NCBI GenBank assembly: GCA_009699025.1
Contig: WLOZ01000125.1
Location: forward strand, 1-6,211
Reading direction: 5' to 3'
DNA length: 6,211 bases
Origin: Actinomycetota bacterium
Lineage (GTDB): Bacteria; Actinomycetota; Actinomycetes; S36-B12; CAIYMF01
Part shown: one piece after another, positions 1 through 6,211 of the stretch
Layout: the number at the start of each line of letters is the position of its first letter
How positions within the stretch are numbered: the first letter of the stretch is position 1
Notes under the pieces: generated by a model
Database searches by the model: none
Told to the model about the DNA's origin: nothing
The model's input: the letters and a program-made list of their open reading frames with translations, nothing else
Position numbers and translations under genes: made by a program

Positions 1-1
1 C

Positions 2-601
2 ACCATCCCGGGCCCGAGTCAGGTGCAGAACAACTTCGAGTCCGACCCCGAGGTGTCGCAGCAGCTATCGCTGCTCAGGCGCGGCGGCTCCGACGTGGCG
101 CTGGGCAACCTGCTCTCGCTGCCCGTGGGTGGCGGCATGCTGTACGTCGAGCCGGTCTACGTGTTCGCGACCGGAGCCGAAGGCTATCCGCTGCTGCGCA
201 AGGTGCTCGTATCGTTTGGCCAGAAGGTTGCGTTCGAAGATACGCTGCCGCTGGCTCTCGCCAAGGTGTTCGGCTCGGCCGCCAACACCGGCACCGGTAC
301 CCCCGAGCCTGACCCCGACCCGAGCCAGCCGCCCACAGGAACTGTTGAAGCGCAACTGGCGGTGGCGCTCACCGAGGCGCAGTCGGCTTACGACGATGGC
401 GAGACCGCGCTGAAGACCAGCGACTTCACCGCCTACGGGGTCGCGCAGAAGAGGCTGGCTGCGGCACTCGCTCGGGCTGAGATCCTAGCCAAGCAGCTCG
501 CGGGCGGGTCGTCGGCGACCCCCAGTCCGACCCCGGACCCGACTCCCGACCCGACTCCGACTCCGGTGCCAAGCCCCTCGACCACGCAGGCGACTGCCTA
601 G
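2..601 (+). CDS. UPF0182 (COG1615) family membrane protein, C-terminal part
   Basis: This is the last 199 residues of a gene whose 5' end lies outside the window; the frame is open from base 2 to the TAG at 599-601. The segment beginning TIPGPSQVQNNFESDPEVSQQ, then the LSLLRRG, GNLLSLPVGGGMLYVEPVYV and YPLLRKVLVSFG stretches, match what I recall of the conserved C-terminal domain of UPF0182 proteins, large (about 900-1000 aa) multi-membrane-span proteins common in Actinomycetota with no established function. The conserved core ends near FEDTLPLALAKVFG. A Pro/Asp-rich linker follows (PEPDPDPSQPP), then an Ala-rich probably helical segment of about 60 residues (VEAQLAVALTEAQ to AEILAKQLAGG), then a Thr/Pro/Asp tail (TPDPTPDPTPTP). 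No membrane span is visible in this part. Family assignment is from memory of conserved motifs and is strong; function is unknown. It appears unrelated to the transporter operon downstream, from which a 230-bp gap separates it. Confidence 0.9.
   Translation, partial: TIPGPSQVQNNFESDPEVSQQLSLLRRGGSDVALGNLLSLPVGGGMLYVEPVYVFATGAEGYPLLRKVLVSFGQKVAFEDTLPLALAKVFGSAANTGTGTPEPDPDPSQPPTGTVEAQLAVALTEAQSAYDDGETALKTSDFTAYGVAQKRLAAALARAEILAKQLAGGSSATPSPTPDPTPDPTPTPVPSPSTTQATA
527..565 (+). repeat. Short imperfect tandem repeat encoding a Pro-Thr/Asp tail
   Basis: The stretch is built of alternating CCG/CCC (Pro) and ACT/ACC/GAC (Thr/Asp) codons, giving P-T-P-D-P-T-P-D-P-T-P-T-P. The 12-base unit of the type CCG-ACY-CCS-GAC is repeated about three times with third-base variation. 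It lies inside the C-terminal tail of the UPF0182 gene. Such tracts can change length by replication slippage, and they encode extended, flexible protein tails. Confidence 0.7.
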
Positions 602-760
602 GGTCCGGTAATCCTGCGGTCGAGTTCGGCCGGGGGCGCGCAGCAGGTGGGTTGAACGCGGCCTCGAATCACGCCGACGACCAGAATCGCCGGGAGCGAG
701 ACAGCGGGGAGATGCTGGGCACAGGCAACGATTCGGCAACGGCCTCGTCCCTCGAGGACA

Positions 761-795
761 TTCAGGTCGCGCGCTGGGAGAGACGCTGTAAAAAT
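761..795 (+). promoter_or_regulatory. Weak candidate promoter for the ABC transporter operon
   Basis: The only AT-rich patch in the leader is TGTAAAAAT at 787-795, about 37 bases upstream of the start codon. Its TGTAAA matches four of six bases of the TATAAT -10 consensus. The nearest -35-like sequence, TTCAGG at 761-766, is a poor match and the spacer of about 20 bases is too long. The location is right for a promoter with a short leader RNA, but the assignment is a guess from base composition. Confidence 0.2.
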
Positions 796-820
796 GAGGC
801 CTCTCGCCCGACCCCCTCGT

Positions 821-825
821 GGAGG
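821..825 (+). promoter_or_regulatory. Ribosome binding site that fixes the binding-protein start
   Basis: GGAGG lies six bases before the ATG at 832. It is a full-strength Shine-Dalgarno core. It supports initiation at 832, directly before a lipoprotein signal peptide, over the longer reading frame from the TTG at 652. Confidence 0.8.
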
Positions 826-831
826 ACTCAC

Positions 832-2604
832 ATGCGAATCACCCGACTATCTGCCGCCGCGGCGTCCGTCACTGCCGCGGTCGCGCTGGCCGCCTGCTCG
901 GCCGGCTCGACACCCGCGCCCACCTCCAGTGCAAGTGCCAGTGCTTCCAGTGCGGCGTCGGCCAGCGCCGTGCCCAGTGGCAGCGCCTCGGTGGGTACCG
1001 ACACCGATGTGCGCCCGTTCCTGCCCGAGCACAAGGGCGGAACGCTTACCCTGCTCGCCAAGGCTGCTGCGGGCACTCTCGACCCCAAGGTCAACTACAC
1101 CCTGCAGTTCTGGCAGCTCTACCAGGCCACCTACGACGGGCTCACGACGTTCAAAAAGGTCGATGGCGACGGATCGTTCACCGTGGTGTCCGACCTCGCC
1201 GAGTCAATCCCCGAGCCCACCAACGGCGGTAAGACCTACGTGTTCACGCTGCGCCCGGGCATCAAATTCTCCGACGGAACTGACCTCACCACCGACGACG
1301 TTGTGGCCTCGTTCCAGCGCATCTTTAAGGTATCGAGCCCCACGGCCGGTTCGTTCTACAACGGCATTGTGGGCGCCGACGCGTGCCTCAAGGCCCCTGA
1401 GACCTGCACCCTCGAGGGCGGCGTCGTGGGCGACAAGGCAGCGGGCACGGTGACCATCAACCTCACCAGCCCTGACCCCGAGTTCCTCTACAAAATCTCG
1501 GTGCCGCACGCGGCGATCAACCCCAAGAGCGCGCCCACCAAGGATGCCGGCAACACGCCGATCCCCACGACGGGTCCGTATATGTTCGCGTCGTACGACC
1601 CCAACACGGCGCTTGTGATGGTGCGCAACCCTTACTTTAAGGAGTGGTCGCGCGCTGCTCAGCCTGAAGGCTACCCCGATGAGATTAACTACAAGTTCGG
1701 GCTCACGGTTGAGGCTGAGGTCACCGCGGTGCAAAACAATCAGGCCAACTGGGTGTATGACCCGCCCCCCGCCGACCGCCTCGCTGAGATTGGCTCGAAG
1801 TACGCAGACCAGGTGCACATCAACGCGCTCACCGCTTTCTGGTACCTGCCTCTCAACGTCAACATCGCGCCGTTCAACAACCTCAAGGCGCGTCAGGCGG
1901 TTAACTGGGCCATCGATCGCAACGCGGTGGTGCAACTGTACGGAGGCCCCAACCTAGCGTCGCCCGTGTGCACGATCCTGCCCCCGGGGTTCCCCGGCTT
2001 CAAGCCCTCGTGCCAGTACACGAAGCCTGCGGGCGACACGTGGCAGGGTGCCGACCTCGACAAGGCTAAGCAGTTGGTGCAGGAGTCGGGCACCGCGGGC
2101 CAGGAGGTAACGGTCATCGTTTCTGACGATTCGGTCAACAAGGCTGTGGGCGAGTACGTGCAGTCGGTGCTGAATCAGATTGGCTACAAGGCCAAGGTCA
2201 AGGCGATTTCGGGCAACATCCAGTTCACCTACATCCAGAACACCAATAACAAGGTGCAGATCAGCGTCACGCAGTGGTACCAGGACTACCCGGCCGCCTC
2301 TGACTTCCTCAACGTGCTGCTCGGCTGCGCCTCGTTCACGCCTGGTAGCGACTCGTCGATCAACATGGCTGGCTTCTGCGACAAGAAGATCCAGGCCCAG
2401 ATGGACGAGGCGCTGAAGACCGAGCAGACCAGCTTTGATGAGGCCAACACAATGTGGGCAGCCATCGACCAGGAGCTGATGGAACAGAGCCCGCTGGTTC
2501 CGATCATGACTCCGAAGCTGATCGACTTCCTGTCAAAGGACACCGGCAACTACCAGTTCAGCAAGCAGTTCTACATGCTCGTCTCTCAGCTCTGGGTCAA
2601 GTAG
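832..2604 (+). CDS. ABC transporter substrate-binding lipoprotein, family 5 (DppA/OppA type)
   Basis: This 590-residue protein captures the substrate, probably peptides, outside the membrane and delivers it to the permeases encoded next. Residues 1-21 are a Sec-type lipoprotein signal peptide (MRITRL, then an Ala/Val-rich hydrophobic core) ending in the lipobox LAAC, with Cys22 as the lipidated first residue. Residues 23 to about 60 are an Ala/Ser/Pro linker typical of actinobacterial lipoproteins. The SBP_bac_5 fold starts near GGTLTLL (from 69). Recognisable family landmarks are the LRPGIKFSDGTDLTTDDVVASF stretch (around 140-160) and ARQAVNWAIDRNAVV (353-367). Length is normal for the family. 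Apart from Cys22 there are six cysteines, in three close pairs: 185/192, 380/394 and 499/516. The start at 832 was chosen for its GGAGG site and signal peptide. It is the first gene of the operon, 22 bases before the permease gene. Dipeptides, oligopeptides, nickel, haem and sugars are all bound by members of this family, so the substrate stays open. Confidence 0.93.
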   Translation: MRITRLSAAAASVTAAVALAACSAGSTPAPTSSASASASSAASASAVPSGSASVGTDTDVRPFLPEHKGGTLTLLAKAAAGTLDPKVNYTLQFWQLYQATYDGLTTFKKVDGDGSFTVVSDLAESIPEPTNGGKTYVFTLRPGIKFSDGTDLTTDDVVASFQRIFKVSSPTAGSFYNGIVGADACLKAPETCTLEGGVVGDKAAGTVTINLTSPDPEFLYKISVPHAAINPKSAPTKDAGNTPIPTTGPYMFASYDPNTALVMVRNPYFKEWSRAAQPEGYPDEINYKFGLTVEAEVTAVQNNQANWVYDPPPADRLAEIGSKYADQVHINALTAFWYLPLNVNIAPFNNLKARQAVNWAIDRNAVVQLYGGPNLASPVCTILPPGFPGFKPSCQYTKPAGDTWQGADLDKAKQLVQESGTAGQEVTVIVSDDSVNKAVGEYVQSVLNQIGYKAKVKAISGNIQFTYIQNTNNKVQISVTQWYQDYPAASDFLNVLLGCASFTPGSDSSINMAGFCDKKIQAQMDEALKTEQTSFDEANTMWAAIDQELMEQSPLVPIMTPKLIDFLSKDTGNYQFSKQFYMLVSQLWVK

Positions 2605-2626
2605 GGCTGACGCTGAGGGCGCGCCG

Positions 2627-3682
2627 ATGACCACGCTCGACGCCGAGGTTGCGGGGCCTAAGGGCCCCGTAACCTCGGGCCGGCCGTCTCCCTCCGCGCC
2701 CACCCCGGGTCCGTGGTGGCAGGCGTGGCGCGACCTCCGGCGCAACAGGGTGGCCATGGGCTCGCTCGTGGTGCTCGTGCTCATCGTTGTGATGTGCATC
2801 GCCGCACCGCTGTACGAGTCGGCCATCGCGCACACCGATGCCTTCACCTCAAATGTGCAGGGTGTCATCGTGATCGACGGCGAGCAGGTGAAGGTACTCG
2901 AGACGTCGTCGGAGGGTCTGGGGCTGGGCGTCAATCCGATTGGGCCCACCTGGACCAACCAATACCTGCTCGGGGCCGACAACCAGGGCCGCGACGTGGC
3001 GGCCCGCATGCTCTATGGCGGTCGCAACAGCATTCTGATTGGCTTCGCATCGGCGATCCTGTGCTGCCTGGTCGCCGGCATCGTGGGCATCGTGGCGGGC
3101 TTCTTCGGCCGAGGAGTTGATGCGGTGCTCTCACGCGGGCTTGATGTGCTGTGGGCCTTCCCCGTGTACCTACTCGCCATCTGCCTATCGGTGGTGCTCA
3201 TCAACAGCAGCGTCTCGGTGGGGCCGGTCACACTCACCTCCGGAAGCCTGTGGCTGCCCATTGTGATTATCGGGCTGGTGTATGTGCCGTACGTGGCGCG
3301 GCCGGTGCGCGGGCAGGTGATGTCGCTGCGCGAGCGCGAATTCGTGCAGGCGGCCGTGGGCGCAGGCGCCCCCGACCTGCGGCTGCTGCGCCGGGAGATC
3401 CTGCCCAATGTGCTTCCCACGATCATCGTGTTCCTGCCGCTCATGGCGGCGATCAACATGCTGACCGAGGCCGCGCTGTCGTTCCTGTCGATCGGGGTGC
3501 AGCCGCCCGAGGCAAGCTGGGGCACCATCATCAACGACGGGGTCGGACTGCTGTACACGCGCCCGTGGGTTGCCCTCGCCCCGGGCATCATGCTCGCGCT
3601 GACTGCTGTGGTGCTCAATCTGCTGGGTGACGGCGTGCGCGACTCGCTCGACCCCAAGGCACGGCTCCGGGGCGGGGTCTGA
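2627..3682 (+). CDS. ABC transporter permease, DppC/OppC type
   Basis: This 351-residue integral membrane protein is one half of the importer channel. Residues 1-44 are a cytoplasmic, Pro/Gly-rich tail ending in the basic WRDLRRNRVAMG segment, which resembles the OppC N-terminal domain. The first membrane span is about 45-63. An external loop (64 to about 114) leads to the family hallmark LGADNQGRDVAARMLYGGRNS (115-135), followed by the binding-protein-dependent permease domain with about five further spans. The cytoplasmic coupling loop (EAA motif), which contacts the ATPases, is EFVQAAVGAGAPDLRLLRRE (238-257). LTEAALSFLSIGVQPPEASWG (279-299) is also typical of DppC. The start is the ATG preceded by GAGGG at 2615-2619. 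Codons 6-18 contain a strong hairpin, described separately. The loop between span 1 and the LGAD motif is some 20 or more residues longer than in E. coli DppC. The gene ends in TGATG, sharing one base with the next start. Confidence 0.93.
   Translation: MTTLDAEVAGPKGPVTSGRPSPSAPTPGPWWQAWRDLRRNRVAMGSLVVLVLIVVMCIAAPLYESAIAHTDAFTSNVQGVIVIDGEQVKVLETSSEGLGLGVNPIGPTWTNQYLLGADNQGRDVAARMLYGGRNSILIGFASAILCCLVAGIVGIVAGFFGRGVDAVLSRGLDVLWAFPVYLLAICLSVVLINSSVSVGPVTLTSGSLWLPIVIIGLVYVPYVARPVRGQVMSLREREFVQAAVGAGAPDLRLLRREILPNVLPTIIVFLPLMAAINMLTEAALSFLSIGVQPPEASWGTIINDGVGLLYTRPWVALAPGIMLALTAVVLNLLGDGVRDSLDPKARLRGGV
2643..2678 (+). repeat. Inverted repeat (16-bp stem, 4-nt loop) inside the first permease codons
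   Basis: Bases 2643-2658 pair with 2663-2678 around the loop TAAG (2659-2662). The pairing includes one G-U wobble (2651 with 2670) and no mismatch, and most pairs are G-C. The stem begins at nucleotide +17 from the A of the permease start codon and covers codons 6-18. No U-tract follows. The position suggests an RNA structure that either protects the 3' end of the upstream binding-protein message or limits transcription or translation of the permease genes. A DNA-level operator is an alternative. The structure is seen directly; the role is inference. Confidence 0.7.
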
Positions 3683-4650
3683 TGGTTCGCTTCGCCGGCA
3701 GGCGGGCGCTCGCGGCCCTGGTCGTGCTCTTCGCGATCAGCGTGCTCGTGTTCCTCATCTTTTTCGCCACGCCGGGAGTCGACCCCGCAGCCCGAATCGC
3801 GGGACGTAACGCGAGCCAGGAGACGCTGGCCCAGGTGCGTGCCTCCTTCGGTTTCGACCAGCCAATCTGGACGCAGTACCTACTGATGATGCGCCACCTG
3901 TTTATCGACCGCGACCTCACGTCGTTCGTCAACCGCGGCGCCGAGGTCATCCCACAGGTGGCTCAGGCGATTCCCGTGACCCTCTCCCTGGTTTTCGGAG
4001 CAGCGGTCATCTGGGTGGTGATGGCGCTCATCATGGGAGTTGCTGCCACTGCTTGGCGTGGCACCGTGGTTGACCCGCTGATCCTCGTGATCGGGGTCAT
4101 CGGAGTGTCAATGCCGGTGTTCTGGCTCGGCGAGGTGGTGAACCTCGTCACGCAAAGCCGCCTGCACGACACGGTCTTCGCGTGGGTGCCGCCGCTCGGT
4201 TACGCGCCGCTCAGCGAAGGCGTGGGCACGTGGGCTCTGCACCTGCTGTTCCCGTGGCTCACGCTGGCAGTGCTCTACGCCGGCATCTACGCGCGCGTGC
4301 TGCGCTCGGAGATGGTGCAGTCAATGAACGAGGACTACGTGCGCATGGCACGGGCCAAGGGCATCGGTGAAACACGGGTACTCATCCGGCACTCGCTACG
4401 CACGTCGCTGATCTCGGTGGTGAGCCTCTTCGGTCTCGACTTCGGGGCGCTCATCGGCGGGGCGGCGCTGCTGACCGAGGTGGTGTTCGGGCTGCAGGGC
4501 GTGGGCAAGCTGACCTACGACTCGCTGCAGAACTTTGACCTGCCGGTGATCCTCGCGTGCGTACTGTACGCCGCCTTTTTCGTGGTGCTCGCCAACTTCA
4601 TCGTCGACCTCCTGTACGCCTGGCTCGATCCGAGGGTGCGCCATGTCTGA
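3682..4650 (+). CDS. ABC transporter permease, DppB/OppB type
   Basis: This 322-residue integral membrane protein pairs with the preceding permease to form the transport channel. The first membrane span is residues 9-29 (LALVV-type hydrophobic run ending FLIFFATPG). An external segment carries the family pattern AGRNASQETLAQVRASFGFDQPIWTQYLLMMRHL (about 40-73), a form of the common LGLDQPLxxQY motif. Further spans lie near 97-123, 132-156, 183-206, 244-266 and 287-314. The cytoplasmic EAA coupling loop is EDYVRMARAKGIGETRVLIRHSLR (217-240), matching the family pattern closely. The segment GALIGGAALLTEVVFGLQGVGKL (255-277) is also standard. Length and layout are normal. The start ATG overlaps the previous stop by one base (TGATG) behind a GGGG-rich stretch, so translation is probably coupled. 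The stop overlaps the next gene by 8 bases. Placing B after C departs from the familiar A-B-C-D-F order. Confidence 0.93.
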   Translation: MVRFAGRRALAALVVLFAISVLVFLIFFATPGVDPAARIAGRNASQETLAQVRASFGFDQPIWTQYLLMMRHLFIDRDLTSFVNRGAEVIPQVAQAIPVTLSLVFGAAVIWVVMALIMGVAATAWRGTVVDPLILVIGVIGVSMPVFWLGEVVNLVTQSRLHDTVFAWVPPLGYAPLSEGVGTWALHLLFPWLTLAVLYAGIYARVLRSEMVQSMNEDYVRMARAKGIGETRVLIRHSLRTSLISVVSLFGLDFGALIGGAALLTEVVFGLQGVGKLTYDSLQNFDLPVILACVLYAAFFVVLANFIVDLLYAWLDPRVRHV

Positions 4651-5674
4651 GACCACCGAGCCCCTGCTCGACGTGCGCAACCTGCGCGTTTCATTCCGTA
4701 CTCGCACCGGCCTGGTCACGGCGGTCGACGGCATCTCGTTCACGGTGGGTCGCGGCGACGTGGTGGGTCTGGTGGGCGAGTCGGGGTCGGGCAAGAGCGT
4801 CTCGATGCTGTCGGTGCTCGGGCTCATCGACAACCCCAACTGCGTCATTGAGGGGCAGGCACTCTTCCAGGGGCGCGACCTGCTCACCATGAGCGACGAT
4901 GAACTGCGCGCGGTGCGGGGCGCCGAGATCGCCATGATCTTCCAGGACCCGATGACGTCGCTCACGCCGGTGTACACGGCCGGTTGGCACATCAGTGAGC
5001 AGATCAGGGCGCACGAGAAGGTGTCGAAGCGGGCCGCGCACGACCGCGCGGTGCAACTGCTCACGGCGGTCGGAATTCCCAACGCAGCCGAGCGGGTCAA
5101 CGCGTACCCGCACGAATTCTCGGGAGGGATGCGTCAGCGCGTGGTGATCGCCATGGCGCTGTCGTGCAACCCGTCGCTGCTGATCGCCGACGAGCCGACC
5201 ACCGCGCTCGACGTGACTATCCAGGCCCAGATTCTTGAGCTGCTGCAAGGACTGCAGCGCGAGTTCGGTTCGTCGATCGTGCTGATCACGCACGATATGG
5301 GCGTGGTGTCGCAGGTGAGTGACCGGGTGATGGTGATGTACGGAGGGCGGCTCGCCGAGGCTGGCCCGCGGCGCGAGGTCATGCGCACTCCGCTCCACCC
5401 GTACACGTGGGGGCTGATGGCGTCGATCCCACCCACCGATGGCTCGAAGGTGGCTCGGCTTGCGGCGATCCCGGGTGCACCGATTTCTCCGAGCGATCCC
5501 GATCGCGACCACTGCCTGTTCTCGGCGCGCTGCGCCTTCGCTTCCGACGCGTGTCGGCCCGAGCCCTCGCTTGTCGAGCACCTTCCGGGCCACGCCGACT
5601 CGTGTGTTCTCCCGTTCGGCGAGCGCTCCGAGCTGCGGCGCCGCGCCACTCAGACCGTCGAGGTGGCCACGTGA
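4643..5674 (+). CDS. ABC transporter ATP-binding protein, DppD/OppD type, with C-terminal four-cysteine domain
   Basis: This 343-residue cytoplasmic ATPase is one of the two motors of the importer. All catalytic motifs are present: Walker A GESGSGKS (45-52), Q-loop Gln101 in IFQDPMTSL, signature FSGGMRQR (159-166), Walker B LLIADEP (179-185) with catalytic Glu184, D-loop TALD (187-190) and switch His217 in ITHD. The usual SLNP after the Q-loop reads SLTP here (Thr108), a mild change. The C-terminal oligopeptide/dipeptide (oligo_HPY) domain follows, from [16 protein letters not shown] (248-263). It carries four cysteines, Cys291, Cys297, Cys304 and Cys321, in the arrangement known from Opp/Dpp ATPases that hold an iron-sulfur cluster. 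The start ATG, with GAGGG at 4632-4636, overlaps the permease gene by 8 bases; the stop overlaps the next gene in GTGA. Tight overlaps suggest coupled, roughly equal production of the membrane and motor subunits. Confidence 0.95.
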   Translation: MSETTEPLLDVRNLRVSFRTRTGLVTAVDGISFTVGRGDVVGLVGESGSGKSVSMLSVLGLIDNPNCVIEGQALFQGRDLLTMSDDELRAVRGAEIAMIFQDPMTSLTPVYTAGWHISEQIRAHEKVSKRAAHDRAVQLLTAVGIPNAAERVNAYPHEFSGGMRQRVVIAMALSCNPSLLIADEPTTALDVTIQAQILELLQGLQREFGSSIVLITHDMGVVSQVSDRVMVMYGGRLAEAGPRREVMRTPLHPYTWGLMASIPPTDGSKVARLAAIPGAPISPSDPDRDHCLFSARCAFASDACRPEPSLVEHLPGHADSCVLPFGERSELRRRATQTVEVAT

Positions 5675-6211
5675 GCGAACTCCCCGCCGACGAGCGTCCC
5701 GTGCTACTTGAGGCGCGAAACGTGGTGAAGCACTTCCCCATCCGCACTCCGAAGGGCAAGCAACTCGTGCAGGCCGTCGACGGTGTGAGCCTCTCAGTGC
5801 GCGCCGGAGAGACACTGGGACTGGTGGGCGAGAGCGGGTGCGGCAAGTCGACGCTGGGTCGGTGCCTGGTGCGGCTGCTCGACCCGACGAGCGGACAGGT
5901 GATCTTCGACGGCGTCGACATCACCACCACGAGCCGTCGCGAGCTTCGTTCGCTGCGCACCGGGTTCCAGATGATCTTTCAAGACCCCTACGCCTCGCTG
6001 AATCCGCGCCGACGCGCGCTGGCCACGGTGGAGGAGCCGATGCTGACCCATTCGATGGGCAGCGACACTGAAATTCGTGCCAGGGCGCTGATGCTGCTCG
6101 AGCAGGTGGGATTCGATCCCTCGTACGCCGATCGCTACCCGCATGAGTTTTCGGGCGGCCAGCGCCAGCGGCTCGGCATCGCGCGGGCGCTCGCGCTCAA
6201 GCCGCGGCTAC
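5671..6211 (+). CDS. ABC transporter ATP-binding protein, DppF/OppF type, N-terminal part
   Basis: This is the second motor subunit, cut by the right edge of the window after 180 complete codons. It starts at a GTG that overlaps the previous stop by 4 bases (GTGA); GAGG at 5660-5663 lies seven bases upstream. The translation begins [23 protein letters not shown]. It shows Walker A GESGCGKS (53-60), Q-loop Gln104 in MIFQDPYASLNPR, and the signature FSGGQRQRLGIARAL (160-174). The RNVVKHFPIR opening, the Cys in Walker A and the PYASLNPR segment are typical of the F-type rather than D-type ATPase of dipeptide and oligopeptide importers. Walker B, the D-loop, the switch histidine and any C-terminal domain lie beyond the window, so integrity of the rest is unknown. 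It is the fifth gene of the operon, and further genes could follow. Confidence 0.93.
   Translation, partial: MSELPADERPVLLEARNVVKHFPIRTPKGKQLVQAVDGVSLSVRAGETLGLVGESGCGKSTLGRCLVRLLDPTSGQVIFDGVDITTTSRRELRSLRTGFQMIFQDPYASLNPRRRALATVEEPMLTHSMGSDTEIRARALMLLEQVGFDPSYADRYPHEFSGGQRQRLGIARALALKPRL

Larger units (their letters stand above)
602..831. other. Intergenic leader between the UPF0182 gene and the ABC transporter operon
   Basis: This 230-bp stretch has no convincing gene. The frame of the binding-protein gene happens to stay open back to a TTG at 652, but the 60 codons it would add resemble no signal peptide and would bury the real one. No tRNA cloverleaf and no strong terminator with a U-tract could be found for the upstream gene; the best pairing near its end is 613-617 with 643-647, only 5 bp. 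Small palindromes CCTCGAGG (near 750-757) and GAGGCCTC (796-803) are present, but they are too short to call operators. The operon promoter is expected here. Confidence 0.6.

Noticed and set aside
613..647. Possible terminator hairpin after the UPF0182 gene
   Set aside because: Only a 5-bp stem (613-617 with 643-647) around a 25-base loop, and no U-tract.
651..690. tRNA-like stretch with a CTCGAATCA motif
   Set aside because: The flanking bases do not form a 5-bp T stem, and no acceptor, D or anticodon arm can be drawn.
652..831. Sixty-codon N-terminal extension of the binding protein from a TTG
   Set aside because: The extension is polar and has no signal peptide, and it would leave the lipoprotein signal internal. 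The ATG at 832 has GGAGG at the right spacing and is followed at once by a signal peptide and lipobox.
1204..1935. Minus-strand open frame of 243 codons inside the binding-protein gene
   Set aside because: The translation is Arg/Val/Gly-rich and matches no family I recognise; the + strand frame is a clear SBP_bac_5 protein. It is a high-GC shadow.
2618..2625. GGCGCGCC palindrome between the binding-protein and permease genes
   Set aside because: An eight-base GC palindrome is expected by chance at this base composition; it overlaps the ribosome binding site with no further symmetry.
3013..3657. Minus-strand open frame of 214 codons opposite the C-type permease
   Set aside because: Its composition (Ser/Thr/Arg/Pro-rich) is what the antisense of a GC-rich membrane protein gene gives, and there is no supporting domain.
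4691..5815. Long minus-strand open frame (374 codons) opposite the two ATPase genes
   Set aside because: It is a mirror of GC-rich third positions in the ATPase genes. Its translation is Arg/His-rich with no recognisable motif, and it crosses a junction between two well-supported genes.

Overview
The window looks like an ordinary piece of chromosome from a high-GC Gram-positive bacterium (Actinomycetota). The evidence is a GC content of roughly two thirds by eye, strong third-position G/C preference, a UPF0182-type membrane protein gene, a lipoprotein with an Ala/Ser-rich post-lipobox linker, and a GTG start. The genus cannot be fixed from the sequence. All genes lie on the + strand. I saw no RNA gene, insertion sequence, CRISPR array or attachment site.

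Positions 2-601 hold the 3' end of a UPF0182/COG1615 gene, a large membrane protein of unknown function with a Pro/Thr/Asp-rich tail. Positions 602-831 are a gene-free leader that should contain the promoter of the following operon; only a weak promoter candidate is visible. A good ribosome binding site sits at 821-825.

From 832 to the right edge runs a five-gene peptide-type ABC importer operon of the Dpp/Opp class in the order A-C-B-D-F. It comprises a substrate-binding lipoprotein (832-2604), an OppC/DppC-type permease (2627-3682), an OppB/DppB-type permease (3682-4650), a first ATPase (4643-5674) and a second ATPase (5671 to the edge, incomplete). The binding protein captures substrate outside the membrane, the two permeases form the channel, and the two ATPases power import. 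After the binding protein the genes overlap by 1, 8 and 4 nt, which implies one mRNA and coupled translation. The substrate is probably peptides, but this is not proven by sequence.

The most notable non-coding signal is a 16-bp stem, 4-nt loop inverted repeat at 2643-2678, inside codons 6-18 of the first permease gene. It sits at the binding-protein/permease boundary, where transporter operons commonly lower expression from the abundant binding protein to the membrane components. I found no sign of a wholly new biological system.
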